This document shows, one piece after another, positions 55,266-64,000 of a stretch of DNA of 64,000 nucleotides. How positions within the stretch are numbered: the stretch's first letter is position 1; each line of letters starts with the position of its first letter. The stretch comes from Ichthyophis bannanicus. Its lineage: Eukaryota; Chordata; Amphibia; Gymnophiona; Ichthyophiidae. A model generated the notes under the pieces. The model was given only the letters and a program-made list of their open reading frames with translations, searched no databases and was not told where the DNA came from. Where the stretch lies: the NCBI GenBank assembly GCA_033557465.1, contig CM066040.1, positions 326,944,297 through 327,008,296 of the forward strand, given 5' to 3'. The position numbers were made by a program, and so were the translations under genes.

Positions 55266-55302
55266 CCCAGAGGTGGAGGACTGAACAGGAGGAACGATAA
55301 GG

Positions 55303-55670
55303 AAAAGTTGTTTACACCATCAAAAAGTAAAAACACTAGGGGACATGCAATGAAGCTACAAGCACATGTAAGACTAATCAGAGGAAATATCTTTTTAACA
55401 ACGTAAAATCAAACTCTGGAATTTGATGTAGTAAAAGCTGTTAGTGTAGCTGGGTATAAAAGAGGTCTGGACAAATTCCTGGGGGAAAAGGCCATTGACC
55501 ACTGTGAAAGTGAACTGGGAAAATCCACTGCTTACCCCAGGAGAAGCAGCATGGAATTTGTATACCTTTTGGGAACCTGACAGGTACTTGTGACCTGGAT
55601 CTGTTGGAAACAGGATATTGGGCTTGACAGACCTTTTGCCTGACTCAGTGTGGCTTATTTTAGGCAGAGT
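55303..55670 (+). mobile_element. CR1-B segment 4 (3' end)
   Basis: Resumes CR1-B after DIRS-C: TTGTTTACACCATCAAAAAG, GGGGACATGCAATGAAGCTA and GGAAACAGGATATTGGGCTT. It ends near TGTGGCTTATTTTAGG, with the CR1 terminal octamer repeats weak or lost. Confidence 0.85.
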
Positions 55671-55844
55671 TCGCGTAAGCGCCTGTTATGTAGCCTCTGT
55701 CTGTGTTTGTGTCCCCTTATGCACAAACATGCGTAGACTTAGGCAGAGCAGGGCACTGAAAAGCCAGTGGCAAGAAGAAAGAGGAGAAGCACTGAAGACC
55801 TGGCAGGAGTCCCTGGGTCCCGCCATCATGAGAGGAGCAGCATG

Positions 55845-56050
55845 AGGAAGGAAGGGGCAGGTGAGAGGATGGAGCTTAAGGGAAGGGGCTGCTGAGAGGA
55901 CGGAGCTTAAAGAAAGGGGCGAGTGAGAGGAAGGAGCTTAATGGAAGGGGCGGGTGAGAGGACGGAGCTAAAGGGAAGGGGCGGGTGAGAGGATGGAGCT
56001 AAAGGGAAGGGGCGGGTGAGAGGATGGAGCTAAAGGGAAGGGACAAGGTT
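55845..56050. repeat. 31-bp tandem repeat
   Basis: About six units of GGAGCTAAAGGGAAGGGGCG then GGTGAGAGGAT. The last two full units are identical and the first three carry GGAGCTTAA. Purine rich on this strand, G/A-biased DNA continuing to about 56250. Confidence 0.9.
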
Positions 56051-56250
56051 AGAGGAAGAATGAAGAAGAAACAGCGAGTGTATAAGTGAAAAACGATGAG
56101 AGGGAGGGAGTGAAAACCAGTGGCAGGAATGAAGTGAGAGTCCAAAGCCGAGTAGCGGGGGAAGGAGAGAGCACAGGTAGATGGAAGGGAAAGAGGGTGA
56201 GTGCAAGAGAGAGGCTGGGAGCTGGGAGGAACAAGGAGTGGGTGCAGGAG

Positions 56251-57310
56251 GACAGGAGAAAGAGCACACAAACTGCCAAAACCCGTACGCGCAACATATA
56301 CACACCAACACACGTACACCACACATCCTCTGTTACCCCACTGACAAACACTTTACCATGACTGTTTCAGCTGAATCCGCCAGACAGACATGGCTGATCT
56401 GTGAAGGGAGAGAAGGGGGAAGTGCCATTATGTCCCACTCTAATGTGCACTTTCCAACTTGTTATATGCATTATAATCTAGAAATACACAAGAAGAATAT
56501 TTATAAGTTCCCTTTGCAGAATGCTCCAGATAATAATTACAATAAACAGCAACAATCCTACGTGCATAAGAAGCGACAAGCTCGATCAGAGCAAGGTCCA
56601 CGAGTCCGGCATCTTCTCTCTAACAGTGCTAACTATGTGCCAGTAGTTAATGGGAAAGTCCAGTTCTTATTTACTCCCAAAAGTGTAAGATGATAATTTC
56701 TGAACATACCATGTCCAGGAAGCTCTGAGGCAAGTAGCTCGAGTCTGGGCCCACAGCAAATGCTGGTATGCTTAAAGGCACATTTTACAAAGGATGTCCA
56801 GGCCTGAACATCCCTGAAATTCACAAACACATTCAAGTCCAGGCACAATTTCACAAACCTGGACGGTCCCGATATGGACATCAACAGAGATGTCTACATA
56901 GATGTCCTCAGTAGAGTATTTAATACCGGGGATGACTACGAGACATGCAGTGGTGTTGCAAACCCCAAACAAGTTGCCCAAACACACACAACATTGTATG
57001 GTCATTCTTAAGGGTACTGAGAATTGCGTAGTGCCAACCTCTCGACACACTCCAGAGATTTTAGTGCCGAAACAAGCACTGTTCCAGCACTTATTCGTGC
57101 CTGGAGCAGATCTAAGTTTGGACACAGGTGCAGACTCGGAGATGTCTATGTCTGTAGCTCCATCCCGGACAGGCTTCCGTCACATCCCCTACCTATTTGG
57201 ATGTCCCCACAGTAGAGACATCTATAAGCCCTGTTTTGTTTATTGCTCTGGGGATGTCTCTGTGATTTGGATGTCCACGTGCCCTCTAGTTTTACAGCTT
57301 CTCCGTCTTT
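56251..57310. other. No recognised feature
   Basis: No gene or repeat family identified. From 56690 to 57290 short phrases such as GATGTCCAGG, GATGTCTAC and GATGTCCAC recur on both strands, suggesting an old inverted-repeat element of unknown type; similar GACGTCCAAG phrases occur at 63520-63660. Confidence 0.35.
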
Positions 57311-57319
57311 GGAAGAGGT

Positions 57320-57470
57320 TTGTTTGTTCATTAATACTCTAAGTATTTAAAGGTCTGAATCATATCTCCCCTGTCCCTCCTCTCCTCTGGAGTGTACATC
57401 TTTAGGTCGTCAAGTCTCTTCTCATAAGTCTTCTGATCCACATCAAGTCTAAGCAATTTAAAATGATCCC
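57320..57470 (-). mobile_element. CR1 fragment, second subfamily
   Basis: Antisense piece with TGAATCATATCTCCCCTGTC, CCTCTCCTCTGGAGTGTACA and AAGTCTCTTCTCATAAGTCT. Its complement corresponds to LEERRDRGDM in the copy at 14480-15160. It is short and truncated. Confidence 0.7.
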
Positions 57471-57884
57471 CTTAGACCCCAGCACAATTTACTTTCAGGC
57501 AGCTTTAACATACATGGATAGAAATTGAGAAGAATGGCTCCAGCTTTCTCCTGCACATGACTCCCACGCCCAGACTTAAGGTGAAGATACCAAATACCAG
57601 AGCTTAAACAGTAGCCTGATTCTGCTTATTTTATAGTCATGTTTTATTATTTCTGGGGGAGAAATCTCCTCTCCCCACTGCCTTTCAATCTCGCTTTGGG
57701 CGCCAACATCTTAAATCCAACCCTGCTCCCTGCAAGAAGCTTGTAGAACTTTACCATACCATAACAGCACTAATTCCCAGGCCCCAGACAGCCGAAACCT
57801 TACCTATGAAGGGGCAGCAATGCAAGTATTTCACCAGGCCCTGGGACTCCCAGTCTACCTCCTACTGTGAAAACAGGACTTTTA

Positions 57885-58360
57885 CACGGAAACCACATGC
57901 TAGCAAACCTACTGAATGTCAGCCACACAGACAGAACGCAGAAGGACCTTACCTCACAGACAATAAGACACTAGAAACAGAGACATGCACAAAAGGGTAC
58001 TTGAGGCCACATGCTAGCAAAACTACTGAATCTCAGTCACACAGACAGAACGCAGAAGGACCTTACCTCACAGACAATAAGACACTAGAAACAGAGACAT
58101 GCACAAAAGGGTACTTGAGGCTACATGCTAGCAAACCTACTGAATGTCAGCCACACAGACAGAACGCAGAAGGACTTTACCTCACAGAGAAAAAGACACT
58201 AGAAACAGAGACATGCACAAAAGGGTACTTGAGGCCACATGCTAGCAAACCTACTGAATGTCAGCCACACAGACAGAACGCAGAAGGACCTTACCTCACA
58301 GACAATAAGACACTAGAAATTAGAAACAGAGACATGCACAAAAGGGTACTTAAGGTTACT
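57885..58360 (+). repeat. 114-bp tandem repeat, four units, open reading frame
   Basis: Unit starts CACATGCTAGCAAACCTACT and ends AAAGGGTACTTGAGGC; about four units of 114 bases. Because 114 is 38 codons, a frame (57806-58459) stays open across the array and would encode HASKPTECQPHRQNAEGPY followed by LTDNKTLETETCTKGYLRP in each unit. The last unit has a 6-base insertion (GAAATTAGA) that keeps then changes the peptide. No domain, signal peptide or neighbouring exon is recognised. Substitutions between units include both silent and amino-acid changes. Confidence 0.88.
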
Positions 58361-58470
58361 AGATGTTCCCTAGTTTCAGGGCCTGTCCCTGATTTTAGAA
58401 CTGTGTCACCGACTCCCATCTGCTGTCCTCGATTCCAGCAATGGGGTCAGACAAGGTAGAGAAAAATATT

Positions 58471-58827
58471 GGGGGGCATATTCAAAACGGTTTAGCTGGT
58501 TAGCAGATCTGTGGTCAGCAAGAGATTCATGGCACGACCCAGTTTGAACACTAATTGCTTAGCATTGGGACACTGCGGTGATGGAGAGGGGAGTGAGGGG
58601 GCACCCAAAACTAATTGGACAGCAGCAATATTCAGCGACTGGTCTGTTAACCTTAACCGGCTAAGGTTATGCCAAAAACAAGCTGCTCTATTGCCACAGA
58701 CTGGAGAGCCAACTGGCCATCTGGGCAATCCGGATAGTCACTGCTGGTGGCCAGTTATGACCCTGGCATTGAATATCTGATTTTAATTTGGAGCGACGAC
58801 AGTCAGTTGCTGCTGAATATGCCTCCT
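58471..58827. mobile_element. Short inverted-repeat DNA element
   Basis: The left end GGGGGGCATATTCAAAAC is matched by the complement of the right end, AAAGGAGGCATATTCAGCAG. About 357 bases, no coding capacity. It contains internal CTGGTTAGCAG and CTAATTGG phrases and resembles in design the element at 13284-13692. The superfamily is not determined. Confidence 0.65.
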
Positions 58828-59111
58828 TTGATTTTAAATTTAGTGACTGAAATATGTTAGTTTTTAGAATTTACATCCATTATCTTTACATTTTGCAGAG
58901 TGCATGGCCAATGCATCACTGGTCTAGTTCTCTGTCAATGTGTCCAGGGGCCGCAGACGCCTCTTTCATGGGGGGGGTGGGCAAGCTCTGCCCTGACTCC
59001 CCTCAAGCTCTACTCTAATTCTGCCCCCTAGCCCCTCAAAGCCTTCCCCTCCTGTTCTGCCCACGGGGATCTCATCTCCCGCAGGTAGAAGAGAAGGGAA
59101 TGGCTAAGATT

Positions 59112-59242
59112 ACGGCAGACTCCTTCGGTCTGTCCCCGCAGGCAGATGGGAGGAGACTTTACCGCGATAGGCTTCCAATCCTGCCCGTGGGGATCCAATC
59201 TCCCATAGGCAGACAGAAGGAGTCTGCCAGGACAGCGGCTGC
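59112..59242. repeat. Imperfect inverted repeat
   Basis: GGCAGACTCCTTCGGTCTGT near 59115 pairs with GCAGACAGAAGGAGTCTGCC near 59209-59229, and the adjacent GCAGATGGGAG pairs with CTCCCATAGGC. The arms are about 30-40 bases with one indel and a spacer of about 45 bases. No associated gene. Confidence 0.7.
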
Positions 59243-59499
59243 TCTCTTCTCTCTGCTGGTGGGCAAAATTCTGGTGAGGCCAGGACTCGTGTGGTGCACC
59301 CTGTTCCAACGCCTATGGATTTGTCTGCTTGGAAGTGATATTGTTGCTGTTATGGGATGGATGGGGGGGTCACGGTAATTTTTTTCCCCACCCCTTTTTG
59401 CTTAAAACTGGAACTAGGGTGTCCCTTCATTCCCCCTTCCCCTCGCTCCAGACAACAAGCTTTCCAGATGTGCCTGCCAAAAATCTGGTAACCTTAAGT

Positions 59500-59860
59500 G
59501 TACTGGAAACTGTGAGCAGTGGAACATGCAGAAAGAGAAAGAGAAATGTATTTGCTCCTGTACTGAGCAAAACACAAAGCTGGAAGACACGCACATTCCC
59601 CGAACTGCCATATTCCAGTCTCTAACATCTCAACATGAAACGCTATGTTCTGTGTCTGTTCATTTCATTTTTCTAACCAAGCTGGTCTTCTTTCTATATT
59701 CCTCTTGTCAGTCTTTCTCAGGGTCTCGTCTCCATTTTCTGTTTCTTCTCTCACCTGCTCTTCTTTCCTACCTCCTCAACTTCTCTCTCTGACATTATCT
59801 TTCCCCATCTTCTTTTCTCATCTGCCTCTCTCAATCGTTTCTCCTTCGCCTACCTACCCA
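59500..59860. repeat. Local duplication, copy 1 (partner 63055-63400)
   Basis: AGAAATGTATTTGCTCCTGT then TACTGAGCAA, CATATTCCAGTC and TCTCCATTTTCTGTTTCTTC parallel GCAAATGCATTTCCCCCTCT then GCTAAGCAGA, CGTATTCCAGTC and TCTCCATTTTCTGTTTCCTC at 63080-63265, in the same order and orientation. A third partial copy is at 62345-62400 (GGAATGCGTTTCCTCTCATA, CTGAGCAAGATAC). Confidence 0.65.
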
Positions 59861-60170
59861 CCCACTCCTTCTCAGTTCTCCCATTCCCCTCTCTGTCTTT
59901 CACTCCTTTCCCAATCTCCAATCCCCCCTAGTCCCTCATTTCCATCCTCGGTATTCATCCCCTCTCCAGCTCTCATCTGCCTCTCATTCCCTCTCCTTCC
60001 CTGTACCTCGTCACCTCCCCTGCCTCCAGTCTGTCTCGTACTCGGTACTCAGCCTCCCGTTCCTCCTTTGACCTCCTTCATTCTCTTCAAAAGCCTTTGT
60101 TCCTGCTGTCTCACCACTTCCACTGTCCCCTCCATATCTCACAGTCCTGCTTTTACCCTCCACACTAATC
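59640..60170. repeat. Pyrimidine-rich tract
   Basis: Over 500 bases dominated by C and T, with TCTC, CCTC and TTCC words but no fixed period. A second tract is at 60775-61120, including a C-run at 60762-60774. The open frames through both tracts (for example 59645-60400) reflect composition, not coding. Confidence 0.75.
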
Positions 60171-60774
60171 ACCTGCTCACTAACAGAACGGCATTGATAA
60201 TAGAGGTGTCGGTTCCAAGTGATTATTCTGTGAATCACGGGGAGAGGCAGAAGATCCTGAAGTACCAAGAAATGCAGAGACCAAGAAAACGTGGCAGAAA
60301 GACAGAGCAGTATTCCCCATCATACTGGAAGCCACAGGCCTCATTAAGAGAAATTCCAGTCACACCTTCACAAGATGCCTATACATGTTACATCTTATGA
60401 ACTCCAGCGGGAGGCGCTCTAAGGCACGATGCAAGCACTACGCCAAGCATCAGCATGAAATTTGAGAGGCTGAGATCATACTCCACATATCCTGGCTAAG
60501 GAGCACAATTGCCAAGTTACCCAGTTCCATGAATGAGACTTTTTGGCTAGTTCTAGTTTCAAATTTGATTTGTGGTGCAGTATGGGATTTTACCCATTAA
60601 AATCTGCATTGCAGGTCCCATAATGCATCAGGATGAGATTGCCAGAAAGCCAGGACTGGCTTCAAACCTCACTCCTGGAACTGGGTAATTCTGCGACTCT
60701 GCTTAGGAATGAGGTTCACTACAGTTATGGTATGAGAAAAATTAACCCATTTGGAGAAATCTCCCCCCCCCCCC

Positions 60775-61120
60775 ATTCTCCTCATCCTCCCCAATAACTA
60801 ATCAATTCCTGCATCTGTGTTCTTCTCCCACCCAATCCCAAAATTCTCCCTTAACTCAAAGCCCCTCCTCTTTCCATCTTCAAGTCCCCAGCACCTACTC
60901 TCCTGCCTTTCTCCCCTCTTCCCATGTGCCCTTCCTCTCGCCTCCTGCCTCCTTCCCCAGCAGCCATTCTCCCCTTTGCCCTGCATCTGTCCCCAATCCT
61001 ACTTCCCCAGCATCCATTTCTTTACCTTTCTCTTACCGCATCTGCTCCCTGCTCTTCTCCTCTCCTCCCCCCCCAACCCAGCATCTGCTTCCCCTCCTTG
61101 CCACTTCACCTTAAGTTAGC
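60775..61120. repeat. Second pyrimidine-rich tract
   Basis: C/T-rich with recurring CCCAGCA(T/C)C words (60890, 60955, 61005, 61078), perhaps a decayed tandem array. No coding call is supported. Confidence 0.6.
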
Positions 61121-62035
61121 GATAGGAACCTCTCTGTCTTCGCTGCTCTGGTGCAGGCAAAGGTGCATGCGTTGAAAGCTCAAGATCACGCCAGATTATC
61201 AATCTGATGGGCCCATGGTTCCTGGCGCCACAGTTCTCACTGCTCGTCACTGATGGAGAGTGGTGAGCCCCACCAGTACTCCTGGTGCAGTTTGGTTGGG
61301 CCAGGACCATTGGAGGTGCCTGAGCGAAAAGTGTCCCCCACCCCAACCCCAGGGCTAAGCATGTGGCAGAAGCATTGAGGAGTAATACAGCCTTAGAGTA
61401 TACGCTGCCTCTGGTTCACGGGATAGCAAGCATTCTTCTAACCAGGAAGCCATGTCGGCATTGATCTCAGGAAAAGCCACTGCCTGCCCGCTCTTATTTC
61501 AAATACCTTCCCCCGACCATCTCTTCCTACCGGCACAAACCCTTATTTGCAAGATTCTGCCTAACCTGGAGAAAGATTTTTTTTCCATGCTCAGAACCCC
61601 CCCCCCCCCCCAATCCTGCCATCTCTTGCTCACCAAAGAATCTGGAAGGTCTTTAGAAGTCAGATCTGAGAAGTTCACGGATAGCTATAGGTCCTGTACC
61701 TCCCTCAAGCACATATTCCCCGCTCCCAGAGCTGAGCTTCGTTTCCTTTCTGCTTCCTTTCCTCATGCTTGGCACAGGATCACACTTCCCACAGAAGCTG
61801 TTTTTATTGGAAAGAGACCGAATTCTTGAGATTATATCTAATCAGCGGCCAGCAAAGGGAAGGCCAGAGAGACGCCCTGCTTCTGTAGAGAAATGGACTG
61901 AGAGACAAGAACTCAAGCAGAAAAAGCCTCATCTATGCACTGCAAATATCAGAACCACAATAAAACAAGCCGGACTGCTAGAGATCAGCATTCCCACTGA
62001 ACTCCGCCTGTGCTGCTGCCAGGGGGGAGGGGGGG
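61121..62035. other. No recognised feature
   Basis: Mixed sequence with a C-run at 61598-61611. The open frames at 61452-62127 lack recognisable domains or reliable splice sites. Confidence 0.35.
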
Positions 62036-62136
62036 TGTTGCAATATCAGGTTTTCAATTGCGAGGAGCAGGCGGGAAGATCACAAGCAGGTCACAGTCCT
62101 GCCTGCTCCTCGCGATGGAAAATGTGATATTGCTGA
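62036..62136. repeat. Inverted repeat (hairpin), about 33-bp arms
   Basis: CAATATCAGGTTTTCAATTG then CGAGGAGCAGGC on the left pairs with GCCTGCTCCTCG then CGATGGAAAATGTGATATTG on the right, spacer about 28 bases. A few mismatches in the distal part, perfect near the loop. Confidence 0.85.
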
Positions 62137-63054
62137 CAGCAATGAGGGTAGAGGACTCCTGCTAAAGATCCCTCACTGAAAGAATTCCTCACCTCGGTCA
62201 CACATGCAGAACACACACAGACCCTCGCAAACACAAAATAAGGGACCAGAACTAGAACCAGAAACATGCAGACGGAAAGCCTGAACTGGAAGCCCCAGGA
62301 AGCCAGGCTCCGCATCTAGTGCAACAGGGGAGAAATAAACCCAGGAATGCGTTTCCTCTCATACTGAGCAAGATACAAGACAGCAAAGACACACGCTTGC
62401 CAAGGCTATGAGAGAAAACCAAAGGCTTCCCACAAAACAACGAGCAGGGGAAACTCGGTATAATCCTGGGGGAAAGCGGATATACATCAGCTTCGACAGC
62501 AGAATCTGCTCAGATACCAGAGGCATAGTTTGTTTAACTTGGAAAGGCAAGGGGGTAGGGAGGTCTGATTGATTTAAAAAATGCTATAAAGACAGTACAA
62601 GAAAATGTCCCAGGGACCTTCTAGGCAGTACCATTACCATTACAAAGAGTAATTTAAGCGAGTTTATCACCTGGGAGTGGTCTGCTGTCTATACAGGATG
62701 GGAGAGAGCCTTAATATGCTTTCTTGAGTTCTGTACACATCCCCTCCCTTTACTGAAACTCCTCTAGAGTGGGTGCAGAGCTGCAACCATCTCCGCTGCC
62801 ATAAAAACACTCGAAATGTGGGCAGCAGACTCCAACCCAACCTAGGAAAAGGCAACACTGCAAATAGCCCAAAGACCCCTGCAGCACCAATATGCCTTCT
62901 ACCGGGGAAGCCGAGCACAGCAGATTGTTCTAGAACCTTACTCCAAAACTAGAGAATAGAAAAGCGATACATCAGCCCTCATCACACACAGAAGGAGCGG
63001 CAACAACAAAACAGATAAAACGTGAAATAGAAATCTTAAAACACCAGATGCAGT

Positions 63055-63400
63055 GTGACCCTGGAAAAAGAGAACCGCAAATGCATTTCCCCCTCTGCTA
63101 AGCAGATAAGAAGTGGCTTGGTTCCACAGCTGACGTATTCCAGTCAATGAAATAACAATACGATATAGTTTTTCTGCTTTTCATCTTGTTGATCCAAGTC
63201 CGTCTTTTCCAGTTTCCTAAGAGCTTGTCCGGCGTATCCTCTCCATTTTCTGTTTCCTCGCTCTTCTCCTATCTTCTTCGCTTCCTCCCCTACATCTGTT
63301 TTTGAGATTGATCTTTTACTTTAATCTGTTTTCTTCATTTATTTTTTTCATTCTCCTATCTATTCACCTCTGCATCTACCCTTCACTTTCCAGCCCTCAA
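63055..63400. repeat. Local duplication, copy 2
   Basis: Partner of 59500-59860; the shared order of short phrases is described there. The divergence is high, so the duplication is old. Confidence 0.6.
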
Positions 63401-63699
63401 TTCAGGGCAGGCTCAACCACTAGGCAAGACTAGCCGGATGTCTACGATGGCAGCATTGAGAATTTATCAACCACTGCATTCACTTCGTTCCCAAGACTCT
63501 CAGAGGCAAATTTCACAATGGGACGTCCAAGTGCAATCTGGGACGTCAAAACCAGAACGTCTGAAAGAAAAGAAAAGCAGCACGTGCGAGTTCAGGCATG
63601 ATTTGGGAAACTTGGACGTGCCTGATATGCACGTCTATCAGATATCCATATAAATGTCCCCAGGACAGCATTTCAAACCAACACGTCTAATAGCATAAT

Positions 63700-63775
63700 G
63701 GGCAGCGTAGTGACTTAAGAACAAGGTGGCCAAGACTCAAATCCCAGTGTCAACCTTTGTGATCTTCAGCGCCAT
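63700..63775 (+). repeat. SINE fragment
   Basis: CAGCGTAGTGACTTAAGAAC then CAAATCCCAGTGTCAACCTT and TGTGATCTTC resemble a tRNA-like SINE head with box B (CTCAAATCCCAG) and the following CTTGTGACCTT word. Truncated and diverged. Confidence 0.5.
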
Positions 63776-64000
63776 ACCTAGCTCTCTGCGAGCAGTGCAG
63801 CCGTACAGGACGCAAAGGCTTAGGGGTGCATTTTGGGCTGCCAGCCACCAGCAGCATTGAAACAGACCTGACTTCCAATTTAAAATAAACCGAAAACCCC
63901 ACGCAGGTCCTTCAACACAGCGCATGCGTGCAGTTCTGGTCCCTCCCTCCCTTCTCTGATGTAGGTCGCAGCAGAGGAGGGAGGGACCAGGCCAACCATT
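63776..64000. other. No recognised feature
   Basis: The last 220 bases include the inverted pair GGTCCCTCCCTCC (63938-63950) and GGAGGGAGGGACC (63979-63991), a short perfect palindrome with a 28-base spacer. Confidence 0.5.

Larger units (their letters stand above)
47131..55302 (-). mobile_element. DIRS family C element, nearly complete
   Basis: Left terminal repeat 47131-47290; right terminal repeat split in two, 53041-53095 and 55193-55302, by CR1-C. GTACCTCCTCCTGCAGCTTG on the left pairs with CAAGCTGCAGGAGGAGGTAC on the right. The internal complementary region at 47630-47700 joins CCAGGTAAGTGTAATTCCAT, complement of the left outer end, to ATTATCGTTCCTCCTGTTCA, complement of the right outer end. 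Minus-strand gene order: gag (52136-50650), RT (about 50500-49990), RNase H (49750-49130), recombinase (about 48750-47750). Without CR1-C it would be about 6.1 kb, normal for DIRS. Confidence 0.92.

Noticed and set aside
56181..56693. 170-residue plus-strand frame
   Set aside because: It starts in purine-rich DNA beyond a minisatellite; no domain or splice context.
59645..60400. 251-residue plus-strand frame
   Set aside because: It runs through a C/T-rich tract with Ser/Pro/Leu bias and no motif; composition explains the absence of stops.
1..64000. CRISPR arrays, prokaryotic operons, phage or plasmid features
   Set aside because: The tandem arrays lack the repeat-spacer pattern; splice sites, SINEs and LINEs show vertebrate nuclear DNA.

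Overview
This is a stretch of vertebrate nuclear DNA, almost entirely interspersed repeats around a few exons of what looks like one host gene. The repeats are CR1, L2, RTE and L1-type LINEs, tRNA-derived SINEs, small inverted-repeat DNA elements, and above all DIRS-type tyrosine-recombinase retrotransposons. Abundant DIRS together with CR1 and L2 suggests an amphibian, perhaps a caecilian; that is inference. I see no rRNA, functional tRNA, CRISPR array or prokaryotic operon.

Host gene. On the minus strand two open blocks with good splice sites join in compatible phase (42614-42792, then 5990-6157) and encode a peptide resembling, from memory, vertebrate CCDC24. A third block (4982-5257) with a strong acceptor and an in-frame stop could be the last coding exon. 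If so, most of the window is one 36.5 kb intron. N-terminal exons and the central coiled-coil exon were not found.

Repeat layout. 1-205 and 2704-4380 are remnants of a DIRS element (family A). 7612-11395 is a long plus-strand L2. 12105-38490 is a single plus-strand CR1 (CR1-A) broken up by nested insertions: two inverted-repeat elements, a LINE 3' piece, an L1-type LINE, a SINE and an 18 kb DIRS element (family B). DIRS-B is itself split by an RTE LINE (which carries another LINE) and by an L2 whose RT active-site codons are interrupted by a DIRS-A element. 39868-41690 is a LINE with a 444-residue RT open frame. 44540-55670 is another CR1 (CR1-B, with an esterase-like ORF1) holding a nearly complete DIRS (family C), whose right terminal repeat is split by a younger CR1 (CR1-C). 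The right flank (55.7-64 kb) holds minisatellites, a 114-bp coding-phase tandem repeat, an inverted-repeat element, pyrimidine tracts and diverged local duplications.

The three DIRS families share a layout visible in the sequence: inverted terminal repeats, and near the 3' end an internal region joining the complements of the two outer ends, as expected for a circular intermediate. Their order of genes is gag, RT, RNase H, tyrosine recombinase. Most elements carry frameshifts and stops and are dead copies. LINE and DIRS boundaries are judged by eye against the other copies here and are good to about 5-20 bases.
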